64,000 bases of DNA from the NCBI GenBank assembly GCA_021186555.1, contig JAJKFL010000003.1:34894908-34958907 (forward strand), given 5' to 3'. The position numbers and the translations under genes were made by a program. Below are positions 10,989 through 22,630 of the stretch, in pieces. The notes under the pieces are model-generated. The model did no database searches, was not told where the DNA came from, and saw nothing but the letters and a program-made list of their open reading frames with translations. The stretch is from Reticulitermes speratus (taxonomy: Eukaryota > Arthropoda > Insecta > Blattodea > Rhinotermitidae). How positions within the stretch are numbered: the first letter of the stretch is position 1; the number at the start of each line of letters is the position of its first letter.

Positions 10989-11018
10989 CGCCCTTCCTTC
11001 TTTCCTTCCTTCCTTCCT
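10989..11018. repeat. (TTCC)n microsatellite
   Basis: CCTTCCTTC followed by CTTTCCTTCCTTCCTTCC gives a short TTCC-type run. Confidence 0.9.
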
Positions 11019-11697
11019 GCACAATAATCCGTAACCTTCCATGTAAAATCCTTACTGAGAAATAAAAGAACCTACAGAATTGCTTCCTTTAATACGTAAT
11101 ACGGTGGTACATAAAATTTAGTATTAATATATCTGGATATACAGTTACAGGTATACATTGTGAAAGAAAAATGCAGTGTATCCAAAAATCCCTTTCGCCA
11201 GTAGCTTTTCTATTCCTCAAAATTTTACTTTTATTTCGGGGTTCCTTTTTCACTACAACTTAATTTATCTTCTGATGTGTTTATTTCTGCACTGCTTAAA
11301 TTGATAAGGAGAGTGATAGAAATGAACAGCTGCTTTATGGACATCAGTAGCTGAAACTCGGACATCTTTCTCAGTCCTGATTATTTGATACATAATGACA
11401 GTGTCAAAGTAATGGATGCTGCTGACTGAGAATATAGGCTACACATTACTATTTGTGGTATTAATGACAATTAAACCATGTATAACGGCAAAAAGGCAAA
11501 TCGGTCAATGCAGTATAGAGAAGTAATTGCTGTTTATTGTGATAATCATACGAAACATAAATACAGCCTTTAAGTAATATATAGGGGTTCTTTATGGTAC
11601 AGCGGGTGGTGCTTATAGTTAGCACTGTGGTTTAGAGGCTAATAGAATTTGTGAGTGTGCGTATGTCTGTGTGTGCGCGTATCTGTGTATATACGCA
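11019..11697. other. Unannotated noncoding DNA
   Basis: No feature was recognised. A GTGTGC-rich stretch lies at 11645-11690, before the GTAT repeat. Confidence 0.5.
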
Positions 11698-11770
11698 ACG
11701 TATGTATGTATGTATGTATGTATGTACGTAAATATAAATTAATAGTTGTGTGTGTATGTATGTATGTATG
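11698..11770. repeat. (GTAT)n microsatellite, two blocks
   Basis: GTAT tetranucleotides run at about 11700-11728 and again at 11755-11770, separated by AT-rich sequence. Confidence 0.92.
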
Positions 11771-11877
11771 ACTGAATGGATATTTGTAATATATTTTTAG
11801 GTACTCCTATGTGTATTCCGTATATACGTAGCCTACATATAGTAAGAAATTCCTCATTGTGTTATTTTATCCATCTT

Positions 11878-11941
11878 GTTTTTTTGTGAAAGGCCCCGCA
11901 GCAGATGTTACGGACGCACCGCAGCCTTCAGGCTTAATCCA
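11878..11941 (-). mobile_element. SINE-C 3' end fragment, reverse
   Basis: The plus-strand text AAGGCCCCGCAGCAGATG, TTACGGACGCACCGCAG and CCTTCAGGCTTAATCC is the reverse complement of the 3' part of the SINE-C copy at 37.2 kb. A T run to its left corresponds to the A-rich tail in reverse. Only the last 60 bases are present, a typical 5' truncation. Confidence 0.75.
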
Positions 11942-13496
11942 TCATATTTTACTAAGTTCCTTGTCTCGGTTCAATATAGTTCCTTCAGTACTCAATCTCA
12001 CTCTTAAAATGTATATTTTGTCTTTTTCCATACGGTGAGACACCAACTTTCATTGATTCATGTGTTAAAGAAACAAAAAAAAAATTGTTTTACGTTTAAT
12101 ACAAACGGGGACAACAAGCGTTTCCTTCTTACTGTGTTACAAATATCCGCTGTGTCCTTGAACAGGTGTAACTGTGACGTAGAAGAGCCACTACCATTAA
12201 ATATTTGCTTTATCTTCCCATATGTTCAGCATGGCATAATTCAAGACGGCACGCACAGTGAAGACCGCTGGTAGTTGTAACATGTAATATATTTCCCGTT
12301 TAGTTCGTGTTACAGGTTGTGTATAGTGCGCAGGTCAGGAAATTTTATGGTAGAAACATCTCTTGCGTCATCCATAGTCTCCTTTTATCTGTTTTTTCTC
12401 TCTCTTCCTGTCGTCTTCCCGTTCTTCAGTCAGATGTTAAATAAATAAATCATACGTTTTGAGTTCGTTTACATGTAGAATATGTTTAGACCTACACTAA
12501 ATTTAATACATTTATTTACCGCTTTGTAATATTTTATGCAGTACATAACCTGCCTTACAGTGATTCTTTCGTGTTTTGTTTTTTCCTGACATTTTATTAG
12601 TTTTGTAGCTTTCAACACTTTTTATTCTTTGATTATCTCTTGTTTCGTCCTGCTTGACTGTATATAAGATTGATTTTTACTTATGTATAAGGGAGGGAGT
12701 TTTCAGCAATTAAATTATCTTCTGTTCTTGGGCACCAGAGATAAAATGTTCTAATAATATGGCTAATAAATCTCTCATTGCATTTTGTTACAAAGTTAAG
12801 ACTTCGTCTGTCCTTATCGATCTCAGTCCCTTCACATCCTCATGGTTTGTTGTTTAACTGAGCCTATTGGCATGTTTACCTTCACAAAGCCATCTTTTCT
12901 TATACGTGTCTAATCTCTTGATCACTGCTCGTGGTCTGAGTCTAAAAAAATGCAACGATACGGAGACAGGATCTGTGTCCGTCTTCAGGTGGGAAGTGCA
13001 GCGGAAGAACTTGCTCTGTTGGGCTCGTTTGAAAGAGACATTTTTTTCGACCGAAACGATGGCAAATATCCGAAATGAAATGCATGTCTATTAAACACGT
13101 CATGGTTAAAATAATTTAATCTTTAACATTTGTATTTCATTTTCAATATTATACCATTTTGAATAACAGTGTTACGTCATACGTTACTGATTCCGATTAA
13201 TTTATATACTTTTTTGTCTACTAGCATTACGGAACAAAACCTAAAATTAACAACCAAGACAATAGATAGTGTGTCTTTTGTGTGACTACATTTTTGTCGT
13301 TAAATTGTTGAAAATAATGGAAAACGTTTATTCCAGTATTATTTTATTAATTGTTTTATATCGATAAACCTGTGAAGGCAAAACGTATTAAATTCTAGTT
13401 ATAATAAATATAATCTAGTTATAAGTCGGATGGGATGAGTTGTAATTTTTATAATTTTATATCTTAGTTTTAAATCTTGCTTTTTCCTCTTCTTCT
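11942..13496. other. Unannotated AT-rich noncoding DNA
   Basis: Only chance frames under 80 codons are present. No repeat or RNA gene was recognised. Confidence 0.55.
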
Positions 13497-13690
13497 TTAG
13501 CACTACAGCCAGTTAAGTTGGCCTTTGCTTCCCTCACGATAGATGCCCACTCTGTTTTGTGCAAACTTATGTTCTCCATTCTTTTACACCAATATTCCTC
13601 AAGTCCAATTCGACATCATCCACCAGCCTCTTCTTTTGCCTTCCATTCTTAAAACACGCCCAAGCCATTCCAGTCTACGTATCTGAATTA
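13497..13690 (-). pseudogene. LINE ORF2 C-terminal fragment, frameshifted
   Basis: Read on the minus strand from 13690, the first frame gives IRRLEWLGRVLRMEGK. A shift then gives KKRLVDDVELDLRNIGVKEW, and a further shift gives KTEWASIVREAKANLTGCSA. The order LEWLGRVLRM, VDDVELDL, WR, EWASIVREAK is the well-known C-terminal tail of a group of arthropod non-LTR retrotransposon polyproteins. Two frameshifts break it. It differs from the [11 protein letters not shown]-type remnants elsewhere in the window, so a second LINE lineage is present. Confidence 0.8.
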
Positions 13691-13786
13691 CAGTTACAGT
13701 ATTTAGAATGATGCAGATGAACTGAGGATGAAATATGAGAAGAGATGGTACGAAAATAGCTACAAGTTTTGTGACGATAATAAAGT

Positions 13787-13800
13787 GATTATGTTATAAA
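13787..13800 (+). repeat. SINE-A target-site duplication, left
   Basis: GATTATGTTATAAA is identical to 14087-14100. Confidence 0.92.
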
Positions 13801-14086
13801 GGTAAAGGTAAAGTTCACCCAAGAACAGGCCCTGAAGGCCCAGAGGGGGAGTAGAAGTATAGCTCTACTCTTTCTTTAACCTCGGTGCAAGATGGGGGTG
13901 GGTGGTCAACGCCACGTTCCGGCCGCTTTACCGTCGGGAATGACCCGGTTCCCATTGTACAGGAGGCTGGGTAGGCCCCAGGGTCGGTCTGGACGGGTGC
14001 GGAAAATCTCGCCCCCACCGGGATTCGATCCCCGGACCGTCAAGCTCGTAGCGAGTTGCTATACCGACTACGCTATCCCGGTCCAC
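13801..14086 (-). mobile_element. Full-length tRNA-derived SINE, family SINE-A, reverse
   Basis: The element is 286 bp, flanked by perfect 14-bp duplications. On the minus strand it has a tRNA-like head with GATAGCGTAGTCGGTATAGC and an intact B box (reverse of GGGATTCGATCCCCGGACC), the shared body, and the tail CTTTACCTTTACC at the left end. Small open frames on both strands (67 and 77 codons) are by-products. The intact ends suggest a recent insertion. Confidence 0.93.
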
Positions 14087-14100
14087 GATTATGTTATAAA
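14087..14100 (+). repeat. SINE-A target-site duplication, right
   Basis: This is the second copy of the 14-bp duplication. Confidence 0.92.
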
Positions 14101-15328
14101 ATTTAAGATTATATTTCTTTTATAAGACTTGGACAGACGTTTCTAACTATTATCACATACTAATGCATATTGAGGAATTGGGTGTTAAAGTAGTGTACGT
14201 AGAACTAGATTTAAAGGCTGCATACTGCCAAAACCCAGTCTTAGCGCACGTGGCCTTCTGTAAAATTTCACTCAGCAAGGAAATACAGTATTTGATTTGA
14301 TGTAATTTGAACCTCTCGCTGAATATGTGACATTCGGTACGGGTATCTTTGTATGAAGCACGTTGCAAATTTAACATAAACAAATTGCAACCCCCATTTG
14401 AAGACCTCTGACGCCCGCCTACCTACAACCTCCAAACCAGTGTCTCCTCTCTCCAGTACCGTTTGTCACGCACCTACGCCCTGACTAGTATGTGTTGCGA
14501 AGCTACTTGCGACATTAAGTTTTTTTTTACAGATGGGGTATATAGAGCTAAGGTATCGACTGTCATTATTGCATTTTCCTGAAGTACTATTTTTCGTACT
14601 TGTGGTTTGTATTACTGTGTCTGTGTGGTAAAACCAGTCCCAGTGTTCCATCACAAATTGCATAAATGTTTTCCCGGAATTCAGTAAGGTCCTCCGCGGT
14701 AAGAAACCTGAACTATGTCAGGACCACTTAGTTGGAAGCGATGAAGTGAAAGTGAAATAATGCGTATATACAGTTGCTAAAAGTGCGCATACATCAGTTT
14801 CTTTATGTACATTTTATGAAATCAAAAATAGTTTTAAATTTTCGTATGTATTTTCGCATTTTGGTACACAATATTAGACTCTAAGTAGGTTTCTTGCTGT
14901 TATATCGAAGACATGAATGAAGAAAGGTAAAGTAGGTACTACACCCCTGACTTAGGTAGCAGGTGGTTATATTTCCTACCTCTTCGGATTTATATTAACC
15001 GGGGTTACATGGGGCCCAATTTTCTTGCTTCAGGCTGAATTTTACACACTGGCGTTTTACGTAACATCACAATAATTTTTGAAAATCAATTTAAAAATTG
15101 TATACCATTTCTAAATTTCTTAATTAAGCTGTACAAGTACGTAAACTGAATCCATGTTTTTCATTTCAGCGTGCTAGTTTGGTTTTTGCAGACCGAACTG
15201 TAATTACGACGGTAAAATCAAGGTTAATTTGATGGGCGGGAAATGTAGTACGTATGGCTTGTAACTGTGAAAAATTTATAAAACATTTTCATCTGAAACT
15301 TAAAAGGAATATACAATTCAAGAGATAT
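14101..15328. other. Unannotated noncoding DNA
   Basis: Short reverse frames of 76 and 65 codons have no domain. Nothing else was recognised. Confidence 0.55.
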
Positions 15329-15535
15329 AAGCATAGATTAGAGGATAATATTAATATTAATCTTAGGATATGAGGAAGTGGCTTCAACTGGCTCACGACT
15401 GGGAGAAATAGTGGAATGTTAACGAACAGTACAGAATATTCAGGCTAGGTGAAGGGAGAGGTCTTTGTTGACTAGCTGAGCGACCATCAGTATCTCAGTA
15501 AAGGCTCTGTTTCATTAAGTCTGTAAAACCTGTGC
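15329..15535 (+). pseudogene. LINE ORF C-terminus plus 3' UTR, degraded
   Basis: RLEDNININLRI (about 15336-15371) is followed after a shift by LAHDWEK and WNVN, which aligns with the pattern WEDNIKMDL, LAQDRDRW and LVN seen in other copies here. The 3' part, TTGACTAGCTGAGCGACCAT then CAGTATCTCAGTAAAGGCTC, matches the same noncoding tail at 22.3 and 41.5 kb. Stops and frameshifts are present. Confidence 0.65.
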
Positions 15536-16194
15536 GTTCCTGAAGTCAAATTGGAACTGAATTATTAAACTGTAATATGCCTACGGATAGTTTTGCAATA
15601 AGTAGAGGATTCCAATAGGTTTTTATTACGCCTCAGTGGAAGATAAAGCATTCGTGAATGGATCCAAATTCTGTATGCTTCTCTAATACTGACTGAACTA
15701 ACTCCCTAATAAACTACAGGTAGTGAAGGCCGTTTCAATATGTGACACTTGCTCAGCTGTTATGAAATATAATGAACTGTAACTTATGATTACTTTGTGT
15801 GAAAGAGCCCGGCAATGAACTGTCTCTACGGACACATTAATCCACTTTCTCATGCTCAGAGACTGTTTCTTATTCTCCTGTCATGTGCTATAATAGCATA
15901 ATTATTTTCGACATAAATATTTTATTATCTTTTATACGTTCTAAGAATAGGAGAGTTCCATTTGTAAAAGTACACTTACGTTACAAGTACACATTTTATA
16001 GCTTTAATTTTAGAAAGAGTTCCCATAATCGTAGATTTCTTCAGCTTTAAAGATTATTTCTTAAACTTCTTGTATTATCGTGAAATTACTAACGGGCACT
16101 CTTAAAAAATTTAGATCATATTACGAAGACAAAAAAGATAAGGAGACAAATCACTGTACCCTATTAATTCTCATTATCCATTCTCCATTTCATT
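15536..16194. other. Unannotated AT-rich noncoding DNA
   Basis: No feature was recognised. Confidence 0.5.
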
Positions 16195-16585
16195 TTCCTA
16201 GTGGTTAGCGTGCTCGCCACTGGACCCAAGATTCGCGGGTTCAATCCCGGCCGAGGTCGATGGATTTTTAAGGGTGATAAAAATCCGTAGCACAGCTTCC
16301 TTCGGAGGGGAATTAAAGCCGTCGTCCCATGTCGTAGATTTACGGCATGTAAAAGAACCTTACGGGCATGAATAGAGATGTTTCGTAAACAAAATTCAGC
16401 GGCCATTTCTCACCCAAGTCTCCTGAATGACTGCTAGATGGCTCTGGCAGTCATATCAGGATGAGTAGAACTTGTGCAGGCAGTGGACTGGTCACTCACT
16501 ACAGAATGCACACCTCCAGACCAAGAAACCTCTGAAAGTAGGCCCTATGCTCCGCAAGGAGCGACAGGAGGAAAATAAATAAAAT
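16195..16585 (+). mobile_element. tRNA-derived SINE, family SINE-B, 5' truncated
   Basis: It starts inside the tRNA head (CTAGTGGTTAGCGTGCTCGC) and has a B box with one change (GGGTTCAATCCCGG). The body matches the copy at 34.6 kb segment by segment: AAGGGTGATAAAAATCCG, CTTCCTTCGGAGGGGAA, GATTTACGGCATGTAAAAG, AACCTTACGGGCATGAATA, and AGATGGCTCTGGCAGTC. The 3' end is A-rich (AAATAAATAAAATAAAA). No target duplication was found. An 80-codon reverse frame lies inside it and is not a gene. Confidence 0.85.
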
Positions 16586-17097
16586 AAAAAACAATCAGCT
16601 TGAGATTCTTTGCGGAAGAAGTTGCATTTGGATAAGTTTTTATCCAAGTACTTCGGTTTTCCCCAGTTAATATCATTTGACCAATGCTTCATGTTAATTC
16701 ATTTATCTATCGCCAACGCTATATAATCTTAGCAGTTGAAAGCGTCCTTAAATAACACACGTTTGACGGCCATCGTGAACCGTAACAGCCACTGAATTAT
16801 TCTGTTATGTGTGTAGTATTGTGGCGGTACATCCCCCTGTGTTTTCTGTGTCCGATAATGCATGCAGAAGACAAGTGGTTGATGTGTGTGTTTTTAAGTG
16901 TTAGTTAATACGGCATGTCGTGCTGCAGTACACTGATATTGCAGGGGTAAACTTATTCATTCATGAGAAATGTTTGAGTGTCATCACAATTTGAACACGG
17001 TAATTATCCATGCAGCAGAGAACAAAACAGAGTTCAAGGTTCATGTGTGCTTATTGTTTGAACTGTCGCTTGTGTGAAAGTACACACTGAAGTGCTC
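16586..17097. other. Unannotated noncoding DNA
   Basis: No feature was recognised. Confidence 0.5.
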
Positions 17098-17420
17098 AGA
17101 TAGCTCAGTCGGTATGTCGCTTAGAATGCGGCCTGCGTTGCTGGAGAATCGAGCTTCAATTCCGGGACACAGCAATGAGTTTTGTCAGAGATAAAAATGG
17201 TAAAATATTCACTGTCGACGCCATGAATGCATATAGGGAGAGTGAAAGTTTACCTCCACCCATTCTTAACCTCAGCACTGGATGGAGTTGAATGGTCAAC
17301 TTCACGCCTCGGTCTCTGTACACCTGGGAATGAATCTTCTCCAAATCCTCCAGACCGTCTCTGGGGCCAACGCAACATCCTGTTCAATGAATACTGGAGC
17401 ATCATGCCTCGTGTGTAAAC
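17098..17420. mobile_element. Scrambled old SINE with an internal inversion
   Basis: A plus-strand tRNA-like head (AGATAGCTCAGTCGGTATG, then GAGCTTCAATTCCGGG) occupies 17098-17168. It is followed at about 17245-17325 by SINE-A-relative body in reverse (CACCCATTCTTAACCTCAGC, GAATGGTCAACTTCACGCC). From about 17357 the body is in forward orientation again (CCAGACCGTCTCTGGGGCC, CATCCTGTTCAATGAATAC). Either an inversion within one element or nested insertions would produce this. Confidence 0.55.
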
Positions 17421-18480
17421 TGCGGGTGCGTGAAGATCCATACATTTTGTTTTAGCCTTTATATTGTCGTGATTATTTAAGCATAAGTAAAGACTTTTTA
17501 GCCAGGTGCCCACGCAGAATTTCTCATTGGGGGTGCTGACCGTGAGGCTATACATAATTTATGTTTGATTTTAAAATCTATATTGTCAAAATCATATCAT
17601 AAATATACCTATAACACATTTGCAACTGTGTTTATATGCATGTAAATATAATATTTTCCATGACTCATCAATTAGTTTAAATCATAGGGTCTAATCTTCT
17701 TGTTTTTTAAGTTTATTTGAGACTTTCTAAGATTTTATTTGTCTAAATTCCAATGTACTAGTCATCAGCTGATTTCCATGGCTGACTTCGGCTGAAGGAT
17801 CAAATCGCGTAAAAGCCTGATATCATCGTGTCTATCAGTGCTGCGTTTTCCATTTCGATTTGTGGTTGGTGGGGGGGGGGGGACCTTCAACCTGCGTGCC
17901 CATCCTTTGGGTGCGCACTTGCCTTTCCCACATTCGTGTATTCAGTTTAACAGTTTTAATTATTTTTTTAACTTTTTCAGCAATGAGGTTTAACTCAGTA
18001 TATTAGTTTGGTTTAATTTCAGTGCTTGAAAATTACAGATAGAACAGGGTGAGTTAATTGGACCTTGTTGACGGGAATATTTTGTTGTTAGTTACGAGCT
18101 TTTTTAAATCAGTGGTCTTAATTTTTATTTCCGAAATTTTTGTAATTTATCAAATATAATTTCGATTTCTATATCACCCACAACCTAATCAATAGAAGAC
18201 TTAGGGTTCTTTCCCTTCATATCACATCGCACCAGAATTTATAATTTATTACCATTCGGGCCTCGGTCTGGGTCCTTGCAGGCATGCAATGCTACAATTG
18301 ATTACTTTATCCTTTTGCAGACTTAATTATTTCCCATTGAAATTTCTTAATTTTAAACATGAAATGTTGATCAGTTCGTTGTATGTTGCACATAATACAT
18401 GTTTTAAAACCCATAACCTCTACACAAATTCAAAGCAATATGGCTGCCCTAGTGTTCTTGATTTGTTAGTTACAAAACGT
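17421..18480. other. Unannotated AT-rich noncoding DNA with a G12 run
   Basis: A G12 homopolymer lies at 17871-17882. No gene or family repeat was recognised. Confidence 0.5.
17871..17882 (+). repeat. G12 homopolymer
   Basis: Twelve consecutive G lie in AT-rich surroundings, with no SINE context. Confidence 0.95.
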
Positions 18481-18494
18481 ATCGTTAAACGGCA

Positions 18495-18561
18495 GGCCAA
18501 TCGGCAGTTCCCTTGCGACTGCTGATTGGTTGATCTCTGCAGCACTAAAGTTCCTGATTGG
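18495..18561. promoter_or_regulatory. Cluster of three CCAAT boxes
   Basis: CCAAT lies at 18497-18501 (context GGCCAATCGG), and reverse CCAAT (ATTGG) at 18525-18529 and 18557-18561 (both CTGATTGGTTG). Spacings are about 28 and 32 bases. Closely spaced CCAAT boxes about three helical turns apart are typical of NF-Y-dependent promoters (known pattern). No downstream gene is visible, so it may be chance or a distant regulatory site. Confidence 0.25.
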
Positions 18562-20799
18562 TTGTGGGGAGCTGGAAGCAACATGGCTTCCACTAAACAT
18601 CTGGATCACGCTCTTTATTCCATGACGTTCTGTTGCTTTTTATCAAGTTTATGACGTCTTGCTCCTCTGTAATATGCTAGTATTGAGAATATTTCTTTCT
18701 TATGAACTGTAAAATCAGTGGATGTTAGTAGCTTACATATAAGGTACACCAATGTTATTTTCGTTATAAGAAAAACTTCACAGAATTTAGATGTCAGATT
18801 TTTATCTTCAGTTGTTCTATTTTCCAAATTAGATAAACGATTCACTTAACTTAATTCATGCCTTAAACTACGACCGTATGTAATTCTCAAGAAGAAAGAA
18901 CTCAGGATTTATCCAAACGCTGGTGATTTCGTTGTAGCCCATGCCATTTTATTGTGTCCAGTTTTTGCACTTCTCGCGAATCATGCGCGGATTCTAAATA
19001 TCGCCTTTTAATTTGAAATTTGCAGTAAGACAGATAAATTAGGGCAGATTGTCATGGTTCCACTTATTCTGTCGTTCCTTTACCGAATTCCCCCAAAATA
19101 ATCGACGTTGATTTGGACCTGTGCTTATGATGTACACTGTAAAAACTACTTACAGTTATTTTCAGTCCACTATAACAGGTAACGTACGTGCAGATGTAAA
19201 GATAAGGGCAGAGCAGGTCCAAGTAAAGTCCCTCCGGGAACCTTTGTAATGAATTCTTCAGCTGAGCCCTTTACAAAATCTACAACTTCGTTTTCCTAGA
19301 CTTCACGGTGTAGGTAATGGATGTCAGTTAGTTACTCTGGCTGTGGTTTTGTCAGTTAGTACAGAGACCGTTTTGTGGTCACAATGGAAATATTTGTGTG
19401 TACTTTTATGAACTTAGATATGAGCTTAGAAGAACCTTAGAAGAAACTCTGGGTGTGTTTGTCTTTCTGCATCAAGGTCTTGTACTGACAAAAACCTCTT
19501 TTTACAAGTCACATCCAAAAATATGAAAAGAAAGTCAACTAAAAAATTTGATTTGCATCAACATCTTTTGTCCTGTGAAGTATTTCTTTTGAATGTCTTC
19601 AGAAGGCAGTCTGCTGAAGTATCATGTATTTATGCGCTATTATTCCAATGGCTTATAATAAATTCGTGTACTTATAATGACCAAAGGTGACAGTTGTTTT
19701 ACACGTGCTTTGTTACACTGGTAATTGTTTTGTATATACAGAACTCATTGTTGATATATACATTCTTTCTTCCTGCACACGACGTTTAGGAATAAAGTAT
19801 GGCGGCTGAGAAGGACTGGCAATGCTGATGTATCACACCCTCTATGGACTTTTCAATTAGAAACCATGAAAGCGGAATTAATTCAATTTCCCCATTCTAC
19901 CAGTCCAGCAGGCAGTTAGGGAGGAAAACGTTTCCTTCTGTTCTCGATTTATTTATGCCCTTAAATTCTTTATTTTCACTTGAAAGAAGACAACAAACAT
20001 AAGGGGGGACTTCTGTTGGAAGCGTAGTTGATGAAATGAAAGAGAAATATATTGTTGTAAGAAAGTGTGTGGGGGGAGATAAGAGAAGTGAAGTTAAGAT
20101 GATTTGGCTTTTCCTGTTTTTCCACTTTCTTTAGGACAGTTGTTAATAGAATAATTAAAAAAACGTAACTTGATTTATGCTTGATTATTAAGTTTTTAAC
20201 AAAAAACGCACTGGCAAATTTGTTATTTTTTTATAAAGTCTTTTCGATCTCCTCTTTTGTATTTTACATTTAAGCTGTTAAATTCTGTAGTTTAGTGAAA
20301 AGGAATTCTTCCTGAATGCAACGTAAAGTAATGTAAATTAAAGAAACATTTCACGTAATCTCTTGACTTCTGAATTGCATCCATTATTTCAGTTTCCTAG
20401 TTGTGTACGATCACCTTGAATTTAACCGTTGGAAATTAATCTTGATTTGTTACGGAGGGTTACTTTGACAAACGGAGGGTTCTTTGATAATACAATGGAT
20501 TTTACACCAAAAAAGTAGGGAAGAGGAAGTTAAATCCCGAGTATAAGAAGAAATTCCCACAACTGAGTACGTCACGCTCGCATAAACAAGCAAAACTACG
20601 AGCAGCGAACAATTTTCTTTGTAAAGATTTCTCCATTAATCAAGCTGCATCAAGTCGCTCTCCCCAGTAAACAGCAAGTCCGGATCGTCTTGACTGGCTA
20701 CGACACCCCTCTGTTTCTGAGGGAGGAGATAGAAGTTCTCTTAAGAACGATTTTATATAAGAGAAAAGATCGATCGACTCGAGTTGGATGGGCAGGGGC
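18562..20799. other. Unannotated AT-rich noncoding DNA
   Basis: Only chance frames under 80 codons are present. No repeat family was recognised. Confidence 0.55.
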
Positions 20800-20816
20800 G
20801 GGGGGGGGGGGGGGGG
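20800..20816 (+). repeat. G17 homopolymer
   Basis: Seventeen consecutive G are preceded by GGGCAGGGGC, giving a potential G-quadruplex. This is the longest G/C run in the window. Confidence 0.95.
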
Positions 20817-22085
20817 CTTTTATGCAGACACAGAGGAAAACAAAGTGGAATAAACTCTGGATAAGGAAAGTTGGTAATCTAATGCCGGTAAGTATTATTG
20901 CAAATGTATTAAAGTAATTTTTTCAAACGATTCTGTACAAAATTTCATTCGCGGTTAATAAATTCATATTGTTCATCCTCGTATAAACCTAACATTAAAC
21001 CAAAGGAAATATTCTTTCAGCTTTAATATGTTGAATGTTACTTGAAATGTGGCGACATCCATAACCCATAAGAAGTTTAGGGTTCGGAGAAGCAGCATTT
21101 ATATTGCTTGTAGAACTAACCCTCATGTTATTAGGAATGTTTTGTTCAGGACGAATGTGCGAGGACGTAAATAATTTTTTTTTGTTCAGTTAGTAACCTT
21201 TCGATTGTACGCGGATTTCTTTATAGGTATTCTTGTGAATAGATTGCAAAATCGGCTGTTTTATCGTGTGTAAGTTTTTATTTGTGTTTCTTACACTTTT
21301 CCAGTAATTTATTGATAAGCCCAATAGGTGCGAGATTACTCGTGAACTTTGATGTTTGTGGGAGGGAAATCTACGGAGGCCATTTGGTTACCTCGCCATA
21401 TTCATTGCGTTTCTTGAACTAGTCTATGTGGTCTCTTTCTACTAGGAACTCATGAGATGCTTTATGCCGTGTACTTTTTGGAATCCCGAAATAAATAGCA
21501 TATCTCAGTTTCAGAATACACATTTTCATAAAGAATTAAAGCCAAGCTTTCTAAAGGTAAGCTGTTCCTTACAGCACAAGCCTTGAACATGCGGTAAAAG
21601 TTTAAGCTTTATTTCTCAAAAGGGTTCCTGAATATTAGTGGGAAAGTGAAGCCGAGCACTTATATTTTTGCTACTGCCTAAACTGTTTAGAAAAATTTAC
21701 GCTTGCTTTGCACTCCCGAAGAAGGATGTGTATTAAGTCACCCACGTCTTATGAATAACCAAATCCTAAAGCAAAGATTTGCGTCAACAAATTCGATGTC
21801 GAAAATACATTATCCTTTATAAGTTTCACTTCTCTTTGAAACAGCCAACAACAGTACTGCAAGGTAACAGGATGATGAGAGAATTGCCTAACAAGAGGAG
21901 TTTTAATTTCAAAACTTCACCACATTTCATTACGGTTATAAAATAAAGGAAGTTGAGATGGGCGACATTTGTAGCACGTTGAGCCTAAGTACGAGAAAGT
22001 AATAAGTGGCTGGAGAAAATTTCATATCCGGGAGATTTATGATATGTACTCCTGAACAAATATTACTGTGATGACCTAATCGAGG
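20817..22085. other. Unannotated AT-rich noncoding DNA
   Basis: No feature was recognised. Confidence 0.55.
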
Positions 22086-22350
22086 GAGACGAGATGACGG
22101 GGTATGCAGCAAAAGTTTACGAGAAACCTGCGGAACAGAAACCACTTGGAACTCTTACATGTAGATGGGGGGATAACATTGGAATGGATCTCACAGGCAT
22201 AGAATGGATAGCGTGGAATGGATTTATGTGGTTCAGGACAGGGACAAGTGAACACGGTGATGAATTTTCGGGTTTCATAAAATGCGATTAATTTTATGAC
22301 TAGCTGAGAAACTTTTAGCCTTCTTATGGACTCTTTTCCATGGAGTTAGT
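22086..22350 (+). pseudogene. LINE ORF C-terminus plus 3' UTR
   Basis: One frame (22094-22291) reads AAKVYEKPAEQKPLGTLTC, then RWGDNIGMDLTGIEW, and later TSEHGDEFSGFIKC. A neighbouring frame gives VNTVMNFRV. This follows the order [45 protein letters not shown] of a LINE polyprotein C-terminus (recalled pattern). The tail TTTATGACTAGCTGAGAAAC, then CTTATGGACTCTTTTCC, matches the 3' UTR of the 15.4 kb copy. It is truncated at the 5' end and frameshifted. Confidence 0.75.
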
Positions 22351-22539
22351 TAATTAGTTCTTCATTTATGGGGTAGATGAGAAAAGCAGCGGCATGGAAC
22401 GTGATAGTCAACATCTGAATAGAAGAGACAATTTTGGAGATCAAGGCGTAGATGGCAAGTAATATTAAGAAGAATCTGAAAGAAATTTGACGTATTAATG
22501 TGGAATAAATTCAACTAACTTACGGGAGGGTCCAGTGGC

Positions 22540-22630
22540 CGGCTTCTGTGAACACAGTTATGAAACTCGGGATCCGTAAAAGGCAATGGTTCATGAACTT
22601 CTGTCAGCGTATTAAGTAGGGTCCTCTGCT
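22540..22630 (+). pseudogene. Possible second LINE 3' end
   Basis: GTGAACACAGTTATGAAACT followed by CGGGATCCGTAAAAGGC translates to VNTVMKLGIRK and aligns with [10 protein letters not shown] of the copies at 22.2 and 41.5 kb. The following AACTTCTGTCAGCG and GGGTCCTCTGCTT loosely match the family 3' UTR. The match is short. Confidence 0.4.

Noticed and set aside
12940-12985. Reverse-strand CTGAAGAC followed by a GGACA/TGTC-type hairpin
   Set aside because: The box after the hairpin reads GTATC, and flanking pairing is poor.
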